Source: Siphonodentalium dalli (Eukaryota; Mollusca; Scaphopoda; Gadilida; Siphonodentaliidae). From it: a stretch of 64,000 nt of DNA. Position numbers and translations under genes: made by a program. The notes beneath the pieces were generated by a model. That model saw only the letters and a program-made list of their open reading frames with translations. It was not told the origin of the DNA and did not search any database. Positions within the stretch are counted from its first letter, which is position 1. Each line of letters starts with the position of its first letter. The stretch is taken from positions 250,978,484 to 251,042,483 of the forward strand of contig CP136064.1 in NCBI GenBank assembly GCA_032622095.1, read 5' to 3'. Below, piece after piece: positions 34,630-45,643 of the stretch.

Positions 34630-34735
34630 TGTTAGTCAATTGCAGAATGAGGTCTCTAGAGGGTGAATCTATTGACACAACACAGTGGGCTAGCATCACT
34701 AAATTCTCCCTCTAGGGACTCTGGGGACCTAAGTC
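34630..34735. mobile_element. family B hairpin fragment
   Basis: caattgcagaatgaggtctc and the inverse ttctccctctagggactc form a diverged family B hairpin around gctagcatcacta. Confidence 0.6.
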
Positions 34736-34751
34736 AGCATATAATAAACAT

Positions 34752-34914
34752 ATTATCACTACAGTGAAGTGATCTGAGTCTCCACATCACGTCTCGTTGA
34801 GAAGGTGAGATCCCGGATCAGACTCACAGCCTGTGGCAGCTCGTCTGATCCAGGATCTCACCATCTCAACTCGGCGTGATATGGAGACTCAGATCACTTC
34901 AGTGTAGTGATAAT
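34752..34914. mobile_element. foldback element, 163 bp
   Basis: attatcactacagtgaagtg at the left is mirrored by cacttcagtgtagtgataat at the right. The arms are about 70 bp (including gagtctccacatcacg and gagatcccggatcagac) and converge on cagcctgtggcagctc. No second copy in the window. Confidence 0.8.
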
Positions 34915-34954
34915 CTGTGAACCACAAGCTGTTGACATTATAATAATTGACTTA

Positions 34955-35419
34955 GGCCAAAATAAAAAAGACCTGTGTTTCTGGTGACCCGCCCACCTCT
35001 ATTCAAGTGCCCCCAACCATTTTCATTTTATTGATTTTGCAATATTAATACACATCCGATTTTAAATTCCGTGTAATGCGATTCATTTCCGTGTAAAACG
35101 GACACATCACATGAACTGTTAAACTGCAAATTATACCACACTTTAATTAGGTCACAGCCGAATCAAACTTATTTTTTCATGTTTTATTCAATAAAACAAT
35201 AAATTACACTCGATTCTAATATTACGTACTTATAGTTCTATTATTTTATAGTACAATAAAAACAAGGAGAAGCAGTCTGGGGGGTATAAATATTTATTTT
35301 GAGCCAACTGGACAATAAAATGAAAAAATAAAATAAAATGAAAAGCCAGCCCCCCCCCCCCCTCCACCCATATTTTTTTCTTGCACGTCACCAGAAACAC
35401 AAGTACCTTTTTTTTGGCC
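34955..35419. mobile_element. inverted-repeat element, 465 bp, 7-bp duplication
   Basis: ggccaaaataaaaaagacct...tgtgtttctggtgac at the left and gtcaccagaaacacaagtac...tttttggcc at the right. TGACTTA is repeated at 34948-34954 and 35420-35426. The interior holds a C14-type tract near 35349. Superfamily not assigned. Confidence 0.75.
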
Positions 35420-35723
35420 TGACTTATGCAAATGAAGGAAATAATGAGCCCTCATACTGAAATGAAGAAAATAATCAACGATTGCAGTTTAAAGTTCTGT
35501 GACGAATGGTACATGTTTATTTAAGGTCACTTATAATCAGGAATATGGATGAGTTTACATCCGTCATTGTTCATGCTACTAAGAGGCAGTGTATAAATTA
35601 GGTGTGTGCAAATCAGAGAAGAAAGTGGGCTCTTCTGGTTTAATGTCCTTTCAGCCACATGGTCACACGATATTTGATTTATAGAACACAAATGAGCACT
35701 TATCTGGAATTGAATAAGCTCAG

Positions 35724-36078
35724 CAAGCCTGTAAATACTGTGTCTGTCTTTAGAAGAATGAGGTCCCCACTCCCAGTGGGTGAATTTTGACTCTATCCTG
35801 TACAGTGGGCTAGTGACACCAAATTTACCCTCTGGGGACCTCATTCTGCTTAGGCCTCATCTTCTGGGAGGAATCTATAGTTTCAAATGAAGATTGTTTT
35901 TAGTTACTTTTTCCATATAATTCCCTAATTTGTAGAAGATAAAATGCATAATCAAGGTGACTAACGGGTGAAGATCACCATCTTCAACTGGGGAACTTCA
36001 ATCTGATCCTAGGTCTCCTAGAAGTTGATGCCTTGGCAGAATGAGGTCCCAGAGGGTGACACACTATTTGCAGCCTTG
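35724..36078. mobile_element. family B element, ~355 bp
   Basis: caagcctgtaaatactgtgt at the left, one hairpin, one module, a shortened second hairpin and acactatttgcagccttg at the right. Flanks AAGCTCAG / TAGCCTAG agree at 6 of 8. Confidence 0.7.
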
Positions 36079-36194
36079 TAGCCTAGATATAATACTACTG
36101 TAAGTAGTAGTAATAAGTACTAGTACATGTAGCTAACTCACTTGGGAAAGGTTGTGATAAAAGTTCAACAGACAGTCTAATGACATTTTGATGA

Positions 36195-36450
36195 TTAACC
36201 CTTTCATGACAGGAGATTAAACCTTTCATGATGAGATCGGCCCCTGGCACTTAAAGGGTTAAATATCCTGTGCCAGTGCATTCTCTTATATATGCAATTC
36301 TCCCATAGGGAGCTTCACATATATAAGAGAATGACAGGAGCTGCACTGGTGCAGCATTAAAGATCCTGTGCCAGTGCATTCTCTTATATATGCAATTCTC
36401 CCATAGGGAGCTTCACATATATAAGAGAATGCACTGGCTAACAAGGTAAT
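36195..36450. mobile_element. cluster of T3-type TTAA MITE pieces
   Basis: A 60-bp miniature (36199-36258) lies between TTAA 36195-36198 and 36259-36262, with ends ccctttcatgacagg and (inverse) ccctttaagtgccagggg. Two tandem copies of a core hairpin variant (gtgccagtgcattctcttat with cccatagggagc in the loop) follow at about 36270-36340 and 36367-36435. Confidence 0.7.
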
Positions 36451-36517
36451 GGTAAATATAGTTAGGCCAATGTATTCTCTTATATATTGGGCTGATTTTT
36501 AATTTTTTTTTTAAATA

Positions 36518-37537
36518 AATAAAAACGAGAGTTTTGATGTTGAATGTTGGTGTATACTGTTATGCACTATTATAGACAAATGTACATAATACAAATTATT
36601 CGAATTTATGGGTCACTCACATATATAAGAGAATGCACTGGCATAGGAACTGTAATGCTGCACCAGCGCAGCCTTGGATTAAATGTGAAAAGTGACCCAG
36701 ACATGGAATACTTGGGTTAATAGTGCCAATTTAAGTTTACAATGATATATAAATGCATCAAATTCTACAACAACACAGCCATCAAGATAATCACCTCACA
36801 GCTGACCCATTAATATCAAGTATATAGCAGAGCTGTCAACTAAATCATTGGCATTGTTTATGCTGAATGTTGGCATCTATATTAAACCTATAAAATTTAT
36901 AATGACATCAGACCATCTGCAGAGTGATATACTCAGCTGTGCAATGCAGCAAATATTTTCTATTCTACTGTTAATAGCATGTCATGTGTATTGTATTGTT
37001 ATTATAATTTCGATACCATAGCTTTCTTTATCTGCACATTGGCACAAGAGACATCAGAAAATGATATAGCAATATTAATAGCCAAGTAGTCCAAAGGCAT
37101 GGGATGGAATTGGTGAGTTTGGTTTAATATCGCTCCAAACAAATTTACCAGTACATAACAAGATTTTGGACTGATTAAACCGAATTTGGTGTGGTGACTC
37201 GTGGTACCCTTGGGGGAGTTATAATGATGTTAGTTTTTAAAATTTTGTAAACTTTGAAAAAAAAAACAACAAATTTTAATTGAGCACCTCGTTCAATCTA
37301 AATTAAATTTAAAAAAAAAGTTTATTATTTTATTAATTTTTTTTTGTATTTATTTATTTATTTTATTTGGTTAAATTGAGCAAGAAATTCAATCTATATA
37401 CAAAATTTGGTTGCGATCAGATAGAAAATGTTTGAGTTATCGCACCATGCGTAAAGTGTCTACAGACAGACCAAAAATGAGTGGTCAATGTGGATGTCGA
37501 CACTATGTTTACCATACTATGGTATGGGTAAACATAA
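36518..37537 (+). mobile_element. pearl-like element P6, 5' terminus lost
   Basis: Collinear with P3 (gagagttttgatgttgaat, accatctg, ataacaagattttggactga) and ends with a single core-unit remnant, gtaaagtgtctacagacaga, gtggtcaatgtggatgtcga and the gtttaccata/tatgggtaaac hairpin. Confidence 0.75.
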
Positions 37538-38453
37538 AAGTAATGTTTTTTTATTTGAATCAATTTTTTTTAAACTGTTATGAAAATATTTAGTTGTATG
37601 AAGTCTTTGAAAATGAAGGTTCTAAAATATGTTGCTTATCACATCTTGGCTAGATTAATAAGAATTCTATTAGACTATTATTTATTATTTCTTGTATAAC
37701 CATCAGATACAAATATCATGGCAGTATAGATATAGTGACCATGTACTTTAGGCATACACTTAGGTCCATGTGAGTTCCAATGTTGTGATAGAGATCTGGA
37801 TAGGTTGACCTGTGCTTGAACATTTACTAATAAATTTAGTAATTTTAGCCGAAAACTGAATATATTATCAATCACGTTTGCTCTTCGATTTAAATCAACA
37901 TTTTATTTTTTAAATCACTGATTTAAATAACTTTATTTAAATCGGCCAACCCTGCTCACATATATAAGAGAATTCATTGTCACAGGGTTTTCGCCACATT
38001 TCAAGAAGCTCTGGACAGTAGTCATATGAAAATTTCATCCAAAGGACTGGATATGATTCCTATTTATTATAAGCCTATTCCAAGAATCTCATTGTTCGAA
38101 CTTGACATATGTCGTATTTTTATTATGATTCTGCACAGTGTAGAATCGGATGATGCGGATGTCACATGACATAATAAGACAACAGTCTGTTTCTGAATAT
38201 GAATAAACTTTGTAACTTTTTTTTTATCAATTGATGGATTCTTGGACGGGTGGCGTGCAACAAACACAGAACGACACATGCGGTGTGTGAATGGGATTGC
38301 TGATACGGCACTTGTACCATCACAGAAGAATAGAACTCAAGGCTGCACCTCTCATTCTATACATCTGCACTGACACTTGTGCCGTATTGACAAACACACT
38401 CATGTCATTCTGAGTATATCTTCCGAAGATTATTATAATAGAAACACCTCTAT
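37386..38453. repeat. tandem duplication, copy 1 (1068 bp)
   Basis: Begins aattcaatctatatacaaa within the P6 tail and ends before the same text at 38454. Compared with copy 2 it holds 143 bp more near 37416-37562 and 86 bp more near 37897-37990. The 86-bp segment has several atttaaat words, ggccaaccctg and a piece of the T-family core hairpin (cacatatataagagaattca). Confidence 0.9.
38240..38415. mobile_element. decayed gggtttgtcgatacggcac hairpin element (copy in duplication 1)
   Basis: gaatgggattgctgatacgg at the left and ccgtattgacaaacacact at the right are diverged arms of the element at 3279-3427. The flanking text caacaaacacagaacgacac is its outer end. Confidence 0.65.
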
Positions 38454-39287
38454 AATTCAATCTATATACAAAATTTGGTTGCGATCAATTTTTTTTAAAC
38501 TGTTATGAAAATATTTAGTTGTATGAAGTCTTTGAAAATGAAGGTTCTAAAATATGTTGCTTTATATCACATCTTGGCTAAATTAATAAGAATTCTATTA
38601 GACTATTATTTATTATTTCTTGTATAACCATCAGATACAAATATCATGGCAGTATAGATATAGTGACCATGTACTTTAGGCATACACTTAGGTCCATGTG
38701 AGTTCCAATGTTGTGATAGAGATCTGGATAGGTTGACCTGTGCTTGAACATTTACTAATAAATTTAGTAATTTTAGCCTGAAAACTGAATATATTATCAA
38801 CCACGTTTGCTCTTCGATTTAAATCGAACATTTTCGCCACATTTCAAGAAGCTCTGGACAGTAGTCATATGAAAATTTCATCCAAAGGACTGGATATGAT
38901 TCCTATTTATTATAAGCCTATTCCAAGAATCTCATTGTTCGAACTTGACATATGTCGTATTTTTATTATGATTCTGCACAGTGTAGAATCGGATGATGCG
39001 GATGTCACATGACATAAGACAACAGTCTGTTTCTGAATAAACTTTGTAGCCTTTTTTTTTATCAATTGATGGATTCTTGGACGGGTGGCGTGCAACAAAC
39101 ACAGAACGGCACGCGTGGTGTGTGAATGGGTTTGCCGATACGGCACTTGTACCATCACAGAAGGATAGAACTCAAGGCTGCACCTCTCATTCTATCCATC
39201 TGCACTGACACTTGTGCCGTATTGACAAACACACTCATGTCATTCTGAGTATATCTTCCGAAGATTATTATAATAGAAACACCTCTT
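38454..39287. repeat. tandem duplication, copy 2 (834 bp)
   Basis: Nearly identical to copy 1 apart from two gaps. The junction at 38484-38487 (gcgatcaatttt) coincides with atca at both edges of the 143-bp segment of copy 1, so a 4-bp microhomology deletion is the simplest reading. Confidence 0.9.
39075..39250. mobile_element. decayed gggtttgtcgatacggcac hairpin element (copy in duplication 2)
   Basis: Duplicate of the element at 38240, here with gtttgccgatacggcacttg, slightly closer to the 3279 copy. Confidence 0.65.
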
Positions 39288-39640
39288 AACATGAATAATG
39301 AACCATTCCAATGTATATCGGTATGTGTACTTTCATAACTACTGGGAGAATCCACTCCACTATGAAAGGGTTAAACATCTAACCCTGGCCTCAGATCCCA
39401 ATGACACCATTAAAATACATGTACATGTAAAATGGTGCAAAGTGGTAACAGGCTATTAAGAATTACTTAATAATAGGGTTCAGTGTATGGCAAGCAGTAC
39501 CTTGAAATTATGCAATGAAGATTATGTCAATATAACATGTAATTGAGGGAACGTTGACACCTCATTTTATTACTACTCATCATGTTGACACTTGCAAATA
39601 GGACGCAATGCCTTCGATGATGGGATGTCTACATAACATA

Positions 39641-39831
39641 CAGTAATGCCCTAAAATAACAGACTCCTTAACCACAGCAGAATTATGGGTAACTTTTCAG
39701 GATTTAGTCGGAAATATTGCTTGTTGCCATTCATCGGAAAGCTCTCACAAGCCATATTTCTGACTAAATCCTGAGAAGTATAACCCATAATTCTGCTGTG
39801 GTTAAGGAGTCGATTATTTAGGGCATTACTG
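39641..39831. mobile_element. TA-flanked CAGTAATGCCC MITE, copy 3, 191 bp
   Basis: cagtaatgccctaaaataac and gattatttagggcattactg, TA at 39639-39640 and 39832-39833. The hairpin tip (cggtgagagc) present in copy 1 is deleted. Confidence 0.85.
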
Positions 39832-40302
39832 TATTTGATGCACACAAACTTTGCCTTCACAACATGCAGAGTGAAGGGACCTGCAAAATGCAGTCCGACT
39901 ATCATACACAGCCTTTGGCCGTAAATGACTCAATTACTTCACAATATGCATGTTGTAGAATAACATGTCTATTGCTTTGAATTAAATAATAAGACACTTT
40001 ATCTTGGATAAAACACTACCCACAGACCTGGGTCCCATGTGCCTGCGAAACAACCCTGCCACTTATCTTGCCCCAAATAGATGGCCTTTTTTGTCAAGTC
40101 AAGAATTCAAAGCAATAAGCCATACCGTAAATTGAACTATAATGCTTTAATTTGGACATCAAAATAATTACTTTATATGTATAAGAAAATTTAAGACATA
40201 CCCAGTATCCACATTATAAAATATAAGACTGGACCAATACATGTATTTTGCCCGGCATTTCCATGTGTAACATACCAAATCAAATGTGAAAGGAACTTGA
40301 TA

Positions 40303-40670
40303 TTAAAGTGATGTGAAACACTCCGGTAAGGTGATCAAATATATATGGAGAATAATCTTGTTCAAAAGTAAGTTTTACAAATAGTATATCCAAATTGACA
40401 ACACACACCGCCATTCTAAGATATGAATTAAATGCAATGACTCTTGATGGCAAAATTATTGGTGTCAGTTTATCGACGATAGTTCCACCCCGAATCGACA
40501 TGTAAATATTTACAATTGAGCATAGTTCAGACAATGTTTTCTATGGAGTAGTATGGTCAATTTTTTTTTATTTTCGGCAATGCTAGTAGAATACTACATC
40601 CCTTAGGATGGCATAGCGCCTGAGTACTATCGGATTGATTTCACGCACCCGAACAAGTCCATAATATGTC
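40303..40670. repeat. interspersed repeat R, copy 2
   Basis: Collinear with 31125-31497 at roughly 80 percent by eye, from ttaaagtgatgtgaaacact to cacgcacccgaacaagt. Confidence 0.75.
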
Positions 40671-40745
40671 TTTAATTTGGACATAAAAATAATTACTTAC
40701 ATGTATAAGCAAATTGTGATTCAAACCCATTATCTACATTATACA

Positions 40746-40951
40746 TTATCTACATTTGCATCACTCATGCGTTAAACGAGTACCAGTCAGCTTGTCATAC
40801 TGATGAGTATCAGAGCATGTTCTGATCAAACTAGAGCAGCGCCTGCAATGGCTGCAGCCGGTTCATTGGTTGGCTAGTACAAATGACTGGGGTAATATTG
40901 TACCAAGCGTGTTAGAGCAAGAAATTGGTTAATCGCTATATAAAACTGGTA

Positions 40952-40982
<31 letters not shown>
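40746..40982 (+). mobile_element. SINE-like retroposon with (ATT)n tail
   Basis: A 205-bp body (including gcgcctgcaatggctgcagc and gactggggtaatattgtacc) ends aatcgctatataaaactggt and runs into (ATT)n at 40952-40982. A body ending in a ctatataaa motif plus (ATT)n is typical of molluscan SINEs. The paralogous P copy (cattataaaatataagactgg) gives the empty site. I could not recognise A/B boxes with confidence. Confidence 0.6.
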
Positions 40983-41096
40983 GACTGGACCAAAATTCAA
41001 ACTAACTTCCATGTGTAACGTATCACATCAAATGTGTAAGCAACCTGATATTAAACTATATGTATAACAAGAAGTTGCACCTCAGGTGCTGGGATA

Positions 41097-41119
41097 CCCC
41101 CCCCCCCCCCCCCCCCCCC
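41097..41119. repeat. poly-C tract, 23 bp
   Basis: Uninterrupted C after gctgggata and before atggtgcc. The minus-strand ORF crossing it is not credible because of its poly-Gly. Confidence 0.95.
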
Positions 41120-41754
41120 ATGGTGCCAATTGAAACATGGGCATGACAGAAAACAAATCTTAAAAGATATATGAGCAGGCAGACAAAATTCAACAGTTTC
41201 AGATGGATAATTATAGAACGGAAAATGTAAGCAACATAACTAAGCCCTCTTTTGAAAGCTCTTCTGATGCCAAACCTGCATACCAATTTCAACAGTACCT
41301 GTAAGAAAATGCACTGGCACAGGACCTTTAATGCTGCACTTTGAAAAGTTAAGGTATAAAAATACAATACCTTGTTTCCACATAGGTTAATCCATTATCA
41401 ATGAAGAAACTCAATAATACTCAAACATTTATAAAATAAAGTACCCGTAGAAGTCTAAATGTACTTGTGTGAATATTGATTGTGTAAATACGCTTGTGCC
41501 GAAAAGAGTATTTTGCACAACAAACAATCCGATGCGGTATGTATACAATATATAAGCGATCTTGAGGTACACAAAGACACCAACCAGTGACAACAGCAGC
41601 TGACTGTGCAGTCAACCATAAAAATAAACACAGACAGTGTTGTGAACTTATGGTAGCTTAAAAATAGAAACTTAGCCAAACAAAGAGGAGTACTGTAACA
41701 GATACTGGCATCCTAATAAACATTATTAAGCCTGGGAACATGGCCATGCCTTAA

Positions 41755-42240
41755 AGGCACGGGCGGCATTCGTTGCAGAAATATTCATATTTGTTCAAAT
41801 CGCCATCAACAGAAGGAATATTAATATATATATATATAGTTTTGTTCATATGTCAAACATAATCAGCACGTAAATAGTATATTGTCGTCAAGACATACGA
41901 TGGTGTACGTAAACAAGAGCCTACTTCTGTTTACATGTACATAACACAGCTCAATTCTATTGGTTAATCACACACAAATGATATAAACGCTCTTTATTAT
42001 TACCATCAGGAAAACAGTAACAAATAACGCTCTTTATGTTTACCATATCCGGATCTAAACAAAAGCCAGGTTCTGTAACGTTTTTTGCTTTTGTTTACAT
42101 AACAAAGGAAAACATTTGACAATAACATACTGTTTATGCCATATTTCTGATTGGTATAAGAACAAGGTATGTCTATATTTTACTATTCTTTCTGTTTATG
42201 GCGGTTTTTGATGCCATACCCCTGGATACCATATCTCCCC
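41755..42240 (+). mobile_element. TTAA-flanked AGGYACG element, copy 3
   Basis: TTAA 41751-41754 followed by aggcacgggcggcattcgtt. The interior matches 48423-48961 closely. The right end is decayed after ggcggtttttgatgcca, so the limit is approximate. Confidence 0.75.
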
Positions 42241-42257
42241 ACCACATCCACCCATGT

Positions 42258-42523
42258 GCAAGCCTGGTAATATGACCTTTGTTATTTGCAGAATGAGGTT
42301 ATCAGAGGGTGAATTTAGTGATACTATACCGTGTATGATAGCACAGTGGGCTAGCATCACCAAATTCATCCTCTGGGGACCTCATTCTGCTTTGGCCTCA
42401 TCTTCTGGGAAGTATCTATATCCTCAAATCAACATTGTTTTTATTTACTTTTTCCTTTCTGATCAGTTTCCATATCCCCTAATTTACAAAAGATAAAATG
42501 CATAATCGAGGTGATTAATGGGT
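42258..42523. mobile_element. family B element, left part
   Basis: caagcctggtaatatgacct, one full hairpin and the module up to aatcgaggtgattaatgggt. Where other copies read gaacatcaccaacttcaactgggga, this copy passes into the minisatellite. Confidence 0.75.
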
Positions 42524-42793
42524 GACTGGGGAGACAGCGACCAGCCTAGAGGGCGACTGGGGAGACAGCGACCAGCATAGAGGGCGACTGGGGAGACAGG
42601 GACCAGCCTTGAGGCTGATGTTGAGGGTGAATAGGGAGACAGCGACCAGCCTAGAGGGCGACTGGGGAGACAGAGACCAGCCTAGAGGGCGACTGTGAGA
42701 CAGGGACCAGCCTAGAGGGTGACTGGGGAGACAGGGACCAGTCTAGAGAGTAACTGGGGAGACGGACCAGCCAAGAGGGCAACTGGGGAGACA
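42524..42793. repeat. 31-bp minisatellite, about 9 units
   Basis: Units gactggggagacagcgacca+gcctagagggc start at 42524, 42555, 42586, 42629, 42660, 42691, 42721, 42752 and 42781. One unit has a 12-bp insertion (ttgaggctgatg) and later units carry agagacc, agggacc and small deletions. Confidence 0.95.
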
Positions 42794-43059
42794 CATGTCA
42801 CATATCTGTTGTTACAGAAATGTAAACATGTCAGACACAAATTCCTGGAATCGTGCTAAACATAGAACATCACATTGCAATTGCTATTAACACTCCGCCA
42901 GTTCTAAACCACACAATTGTGTCAACTTACATGTACATTTGAATAGTCTTTGATTCCTCCCCTGGGGAATGTATAATCAGGGATCAGGGGTGCTAAAACG
43001 GCAGAATTATTCCAGTATGATCCCCGACAGATTTGGCAGATTTCCTCAACAGGGGGCTG

Positions 43060-43092
43060 TAGCCCCCCCCCCCCCCCTGACCCCCCCCCCTC
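43060..43092. repeat. interrupted poly-C
   Basis: Two C runs separated by tga and followed by tccc. The flank cagggggctgtagcccccc forms a small stem. Confidence 0.9.
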
Positions 43093-43162
43093 CCATAACG
43101 AGGATCCAACATTTACAACTTTAAAATACTTCCAGTGGATCTATGTAACATTGAGTATCTAA

Positions 43163-44015
43163 TAGGGCCATAACAATACAAGATACAAATTGATACGATT
43201 AGTGATACATAATCAATGATACGATTGATACATATCACGATACGCTAAATTAGTGTTCTCAAATGAATGACCATATGAACTATCAGTTTAAAACTGGAGA
43301 TAGAGTTAATTTTTAACTAAAATGTAGTTTAATAGTTACATACAGCTACATGTACACATGTACTGGTAGATAAGTCAAATACACAAAATACACATAGTGC
43401 CCATCTTCTTAAAGGTACGGTTGGCCTTGGCGGTGGGTATCCTGTGAAATATTTCCACCCGTCAAAAACCGCCACAAACAGAAAGAACATCAAAATGTAG
43501 ACAGACTTTGTCCGTATACAAATAAGAAATATCGCATAAACAGTATGTTATTGTCAAATGTTTGACAATTGTTATGTAAACAAAAGCATAAAAATTTACT
43601 TTTCTGGTGTTTGTTTATATTATGATAGTAAACATAAAGAGCGTTCTTTGTTGGTGAATTCCTGATATGGAACTAATAAAGAGCGTTTATGCCATTTGTG
43701 TGTGATTAGCCAGTAGCATTGTGCTGTCTTCTGTAACACAATCATGCTCTTGCTTAGGTAAAATATAGTAGGTCTTTATGATAATATGCTGTTTACGTGA
43801 TGGTCATGATATATATGAACGAAACTGTATGCGTTTTAATGTTTTTCTGTTTACAGTGATTAGAACAAATATGAATATTTTCGACAACTAAGGCCTCACG
43901 TGCCTTTAATTAACTTGATTCCCTGCATCATGATACACATGGCACAATACGATACGTATACTGTTTGAAAGTGTATCGCGATACAATGAATTCACAATAA
44001 ATTGTTATATCCCTA
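43163..44015. mobile_element. hAT-like element with nested TTAA element
   Basis: Ends tagggccataacaataca and (inverse) tagggatataacaattta. The flanks GTATCTAA (43155-43162) and GTACCAAA (44016-44023) agree at 6 of 8. Subterminal gatacgat/tatcgcgatac words are typical of TAGGG-type hAT MITEs. The TTAA element at 43413-43905 is inserted inside; without it the element is about 356 bp. Confidence 0.75.
43413..43905 (-). mobile_element. TTAA-flanked AGGYACG element, copy 2, 493 bp
   Basis: aggtacggttggccttggcg at the left, ggcctcacgtgcct at the right, TTAA at 43409-43412 and 43906-43909. Inverted relative to 20545-21038 and almost the same length. Confidence 0.9.
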
Positions 44016-44312
44016 GTACCAAACTTCCTTGAATTTGAACCTGTTGTAGAGAGGGGTTACACTATTTTGAATATCAGTAAGGCTAAACTTCTGAGCAGCA
44101 ATATATTAAAAATTTGTGAGTCTCTAGGGACTGTCTAACACATGTCAGGTACGAACAGGAGGCTGTCCCACATTTTCAAAAGTGTGCCGGACTTTGGTAT
44201 CTTCGCGAATACAAATTTCCATTTCTATGATTGTGGTTATGCTCACAAAAATACTGTCAGATATGAGGCTCAAATACAAACGACCGGACATCAGGCTGTT
44301 TTGCATCTAACA

Positions 44313-44421
44313 TAGTCCATGTCTGCTCGTACGAAAAACAGCTAAGATACCTGCATTAGGATAGCGAAATGCTGTTTTTTTTTATATCTTAGCTGGTTTT
44401 CATATGAGCAAACATGGACTA
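44313..44421. repeat. imperfect palindrome, 109 bp
   Basis: tagtccatgtctgctcgtac...cagctaagatac and its inverse tatcttagctggttttcata...catggacta. No second copy seen. Confidence 0.75.
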
Positions 44422-45084
44422 CATCTACTAGTAACAATGTCCAGGTATGATCAAACAATGGCATAATAATAATATAAGTTTTTACCCATTTCACACTGCC
44501 AATCCATCACCTTTACTAGTAATGATATCCTATGCAACAAAAGTCAATGCATGTATAAACTGATGAGACAGTGCTGTTAGACATGGATCAATAATGTTTG
44601 ATGTTCAGCATTCATATTAAGCTTGTAAATAATGCCTCAGGCAAGCATTCAACAAATTAAAACTTCAACACATGGCAAGGTCAATAGCATATACACATAC
44701 TACGCAATGTAAATCCTTTGATTAAACTTCAGGTATATTATCTAAAACAATCATCAGTCGAAATGCGAAAAAATTAATTATACATTAGATACATGTACCT
44801 GTACCACAGGCTACAGAGCAGAGAAAAGCTAATAAAGTAAGTCATGAAAGCTAATAAACTAAGTCCTGGGGCATCAACCTACCAGTAGATGATCCTTATT
44901 TATAGGGCAACAGGAGGTCAACAGCTGACCCCGGTTGACCCAAAATCCTCAGAAGAAATACTCATCGAAATTGCCCATGGCAACAAGCAATCCATGGGAA
45001 ATGCTGTGGCAACATGTGTAATTTAACATGCCACAGCATTAAATTTGCTGTGGGACATTTTTCCTAATTTGGAGTGCTGGATAT
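44422..45084. other. unassigned stretch
   Basis: No supported feature beyond a short local repeat (agctaataaagtaagtc / agctaataaactaagtc at about 44829-44867) and a gtggcaacatgt...catgccacagc stem near 45007. Confidence 0.45.
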
Positions 45085-45345
45085 ACTAGTAATGTGTCTG
45101 ACATTTATAGCAGAATGAGGTCCCCAGAGGGTAAACTTAATGACAGTATCCCCAACAGCCGGCCAGCATCACATCATTTTAGTTACTTTTTCTCTTCTGT
45201 TCAGTTTCCATATCCCATAATTTGCAGAAGATAAAATGCATAAATGAGGTGACTTAGGTGTGAACAACACCAACTTTAACTGGGGAACTTGAATCTGATC
45301 ATACCGAAAGGTCCCCCCATAGCAGTTGAGGCATTTTCGCATTTT
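45085..45345. mobile_element. family B element, truncated and diverged
   Basis: aatgtgtctgacatttatag, gaatgaggtccccagagggt, then module text (tttccatatcccataatttg ... ccatagcagttgaggc). Both outer ends are missing. Confidence 0.65.
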
Positions 45346-45643
45346 ATAAATTGTACTTGCCTGATAAAAGGCCCAGTGTCCAATAAGATGGGGCCTACGT
45401 GTACATGTACATGCTGCTGAATTTCATATATGCTGTAGAATATATAATGCTGTAAATTTGCTGAAGAAAACTACAAAGTACCATACATGTATCTTGCTGT
45501 TGTTGGAGAAATTTCTAAGCAATGATATTTGAGAAATATTTACTCCGGAACATAAAACTTCAACATGCAGTTCATTGAATTCCTACTAGCAGTTATTCAA
45601 ATTCCTTTTGGGTGATTTCGGACACTAGCACATGGTAGGCATC

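Larger units (their letters stand above)
40146..41055. repeat. local duplication P/P' enclosing repeat R and a SINE-like insert
   Basis: ctttaatttggacatcaaaa...agactggaccaa...ccatgtgtaacataccaaat at 40146-40303 recurs from 40671 (ctttaatttggacataaaaa) and resumes at 40983 (agactggaccaaaattc...ccatgtgtaacgtatcacat). Repeat R (40303-40670) lies between the two copies, and the second copy is split by a 237-bp insert. Confidence 0.75.

Noticed and set aside
41056-41367. 103-aa minus-strand ORF with poly-glycine
   Set aside because: The glycines come from the 23-bp poly-C tract.
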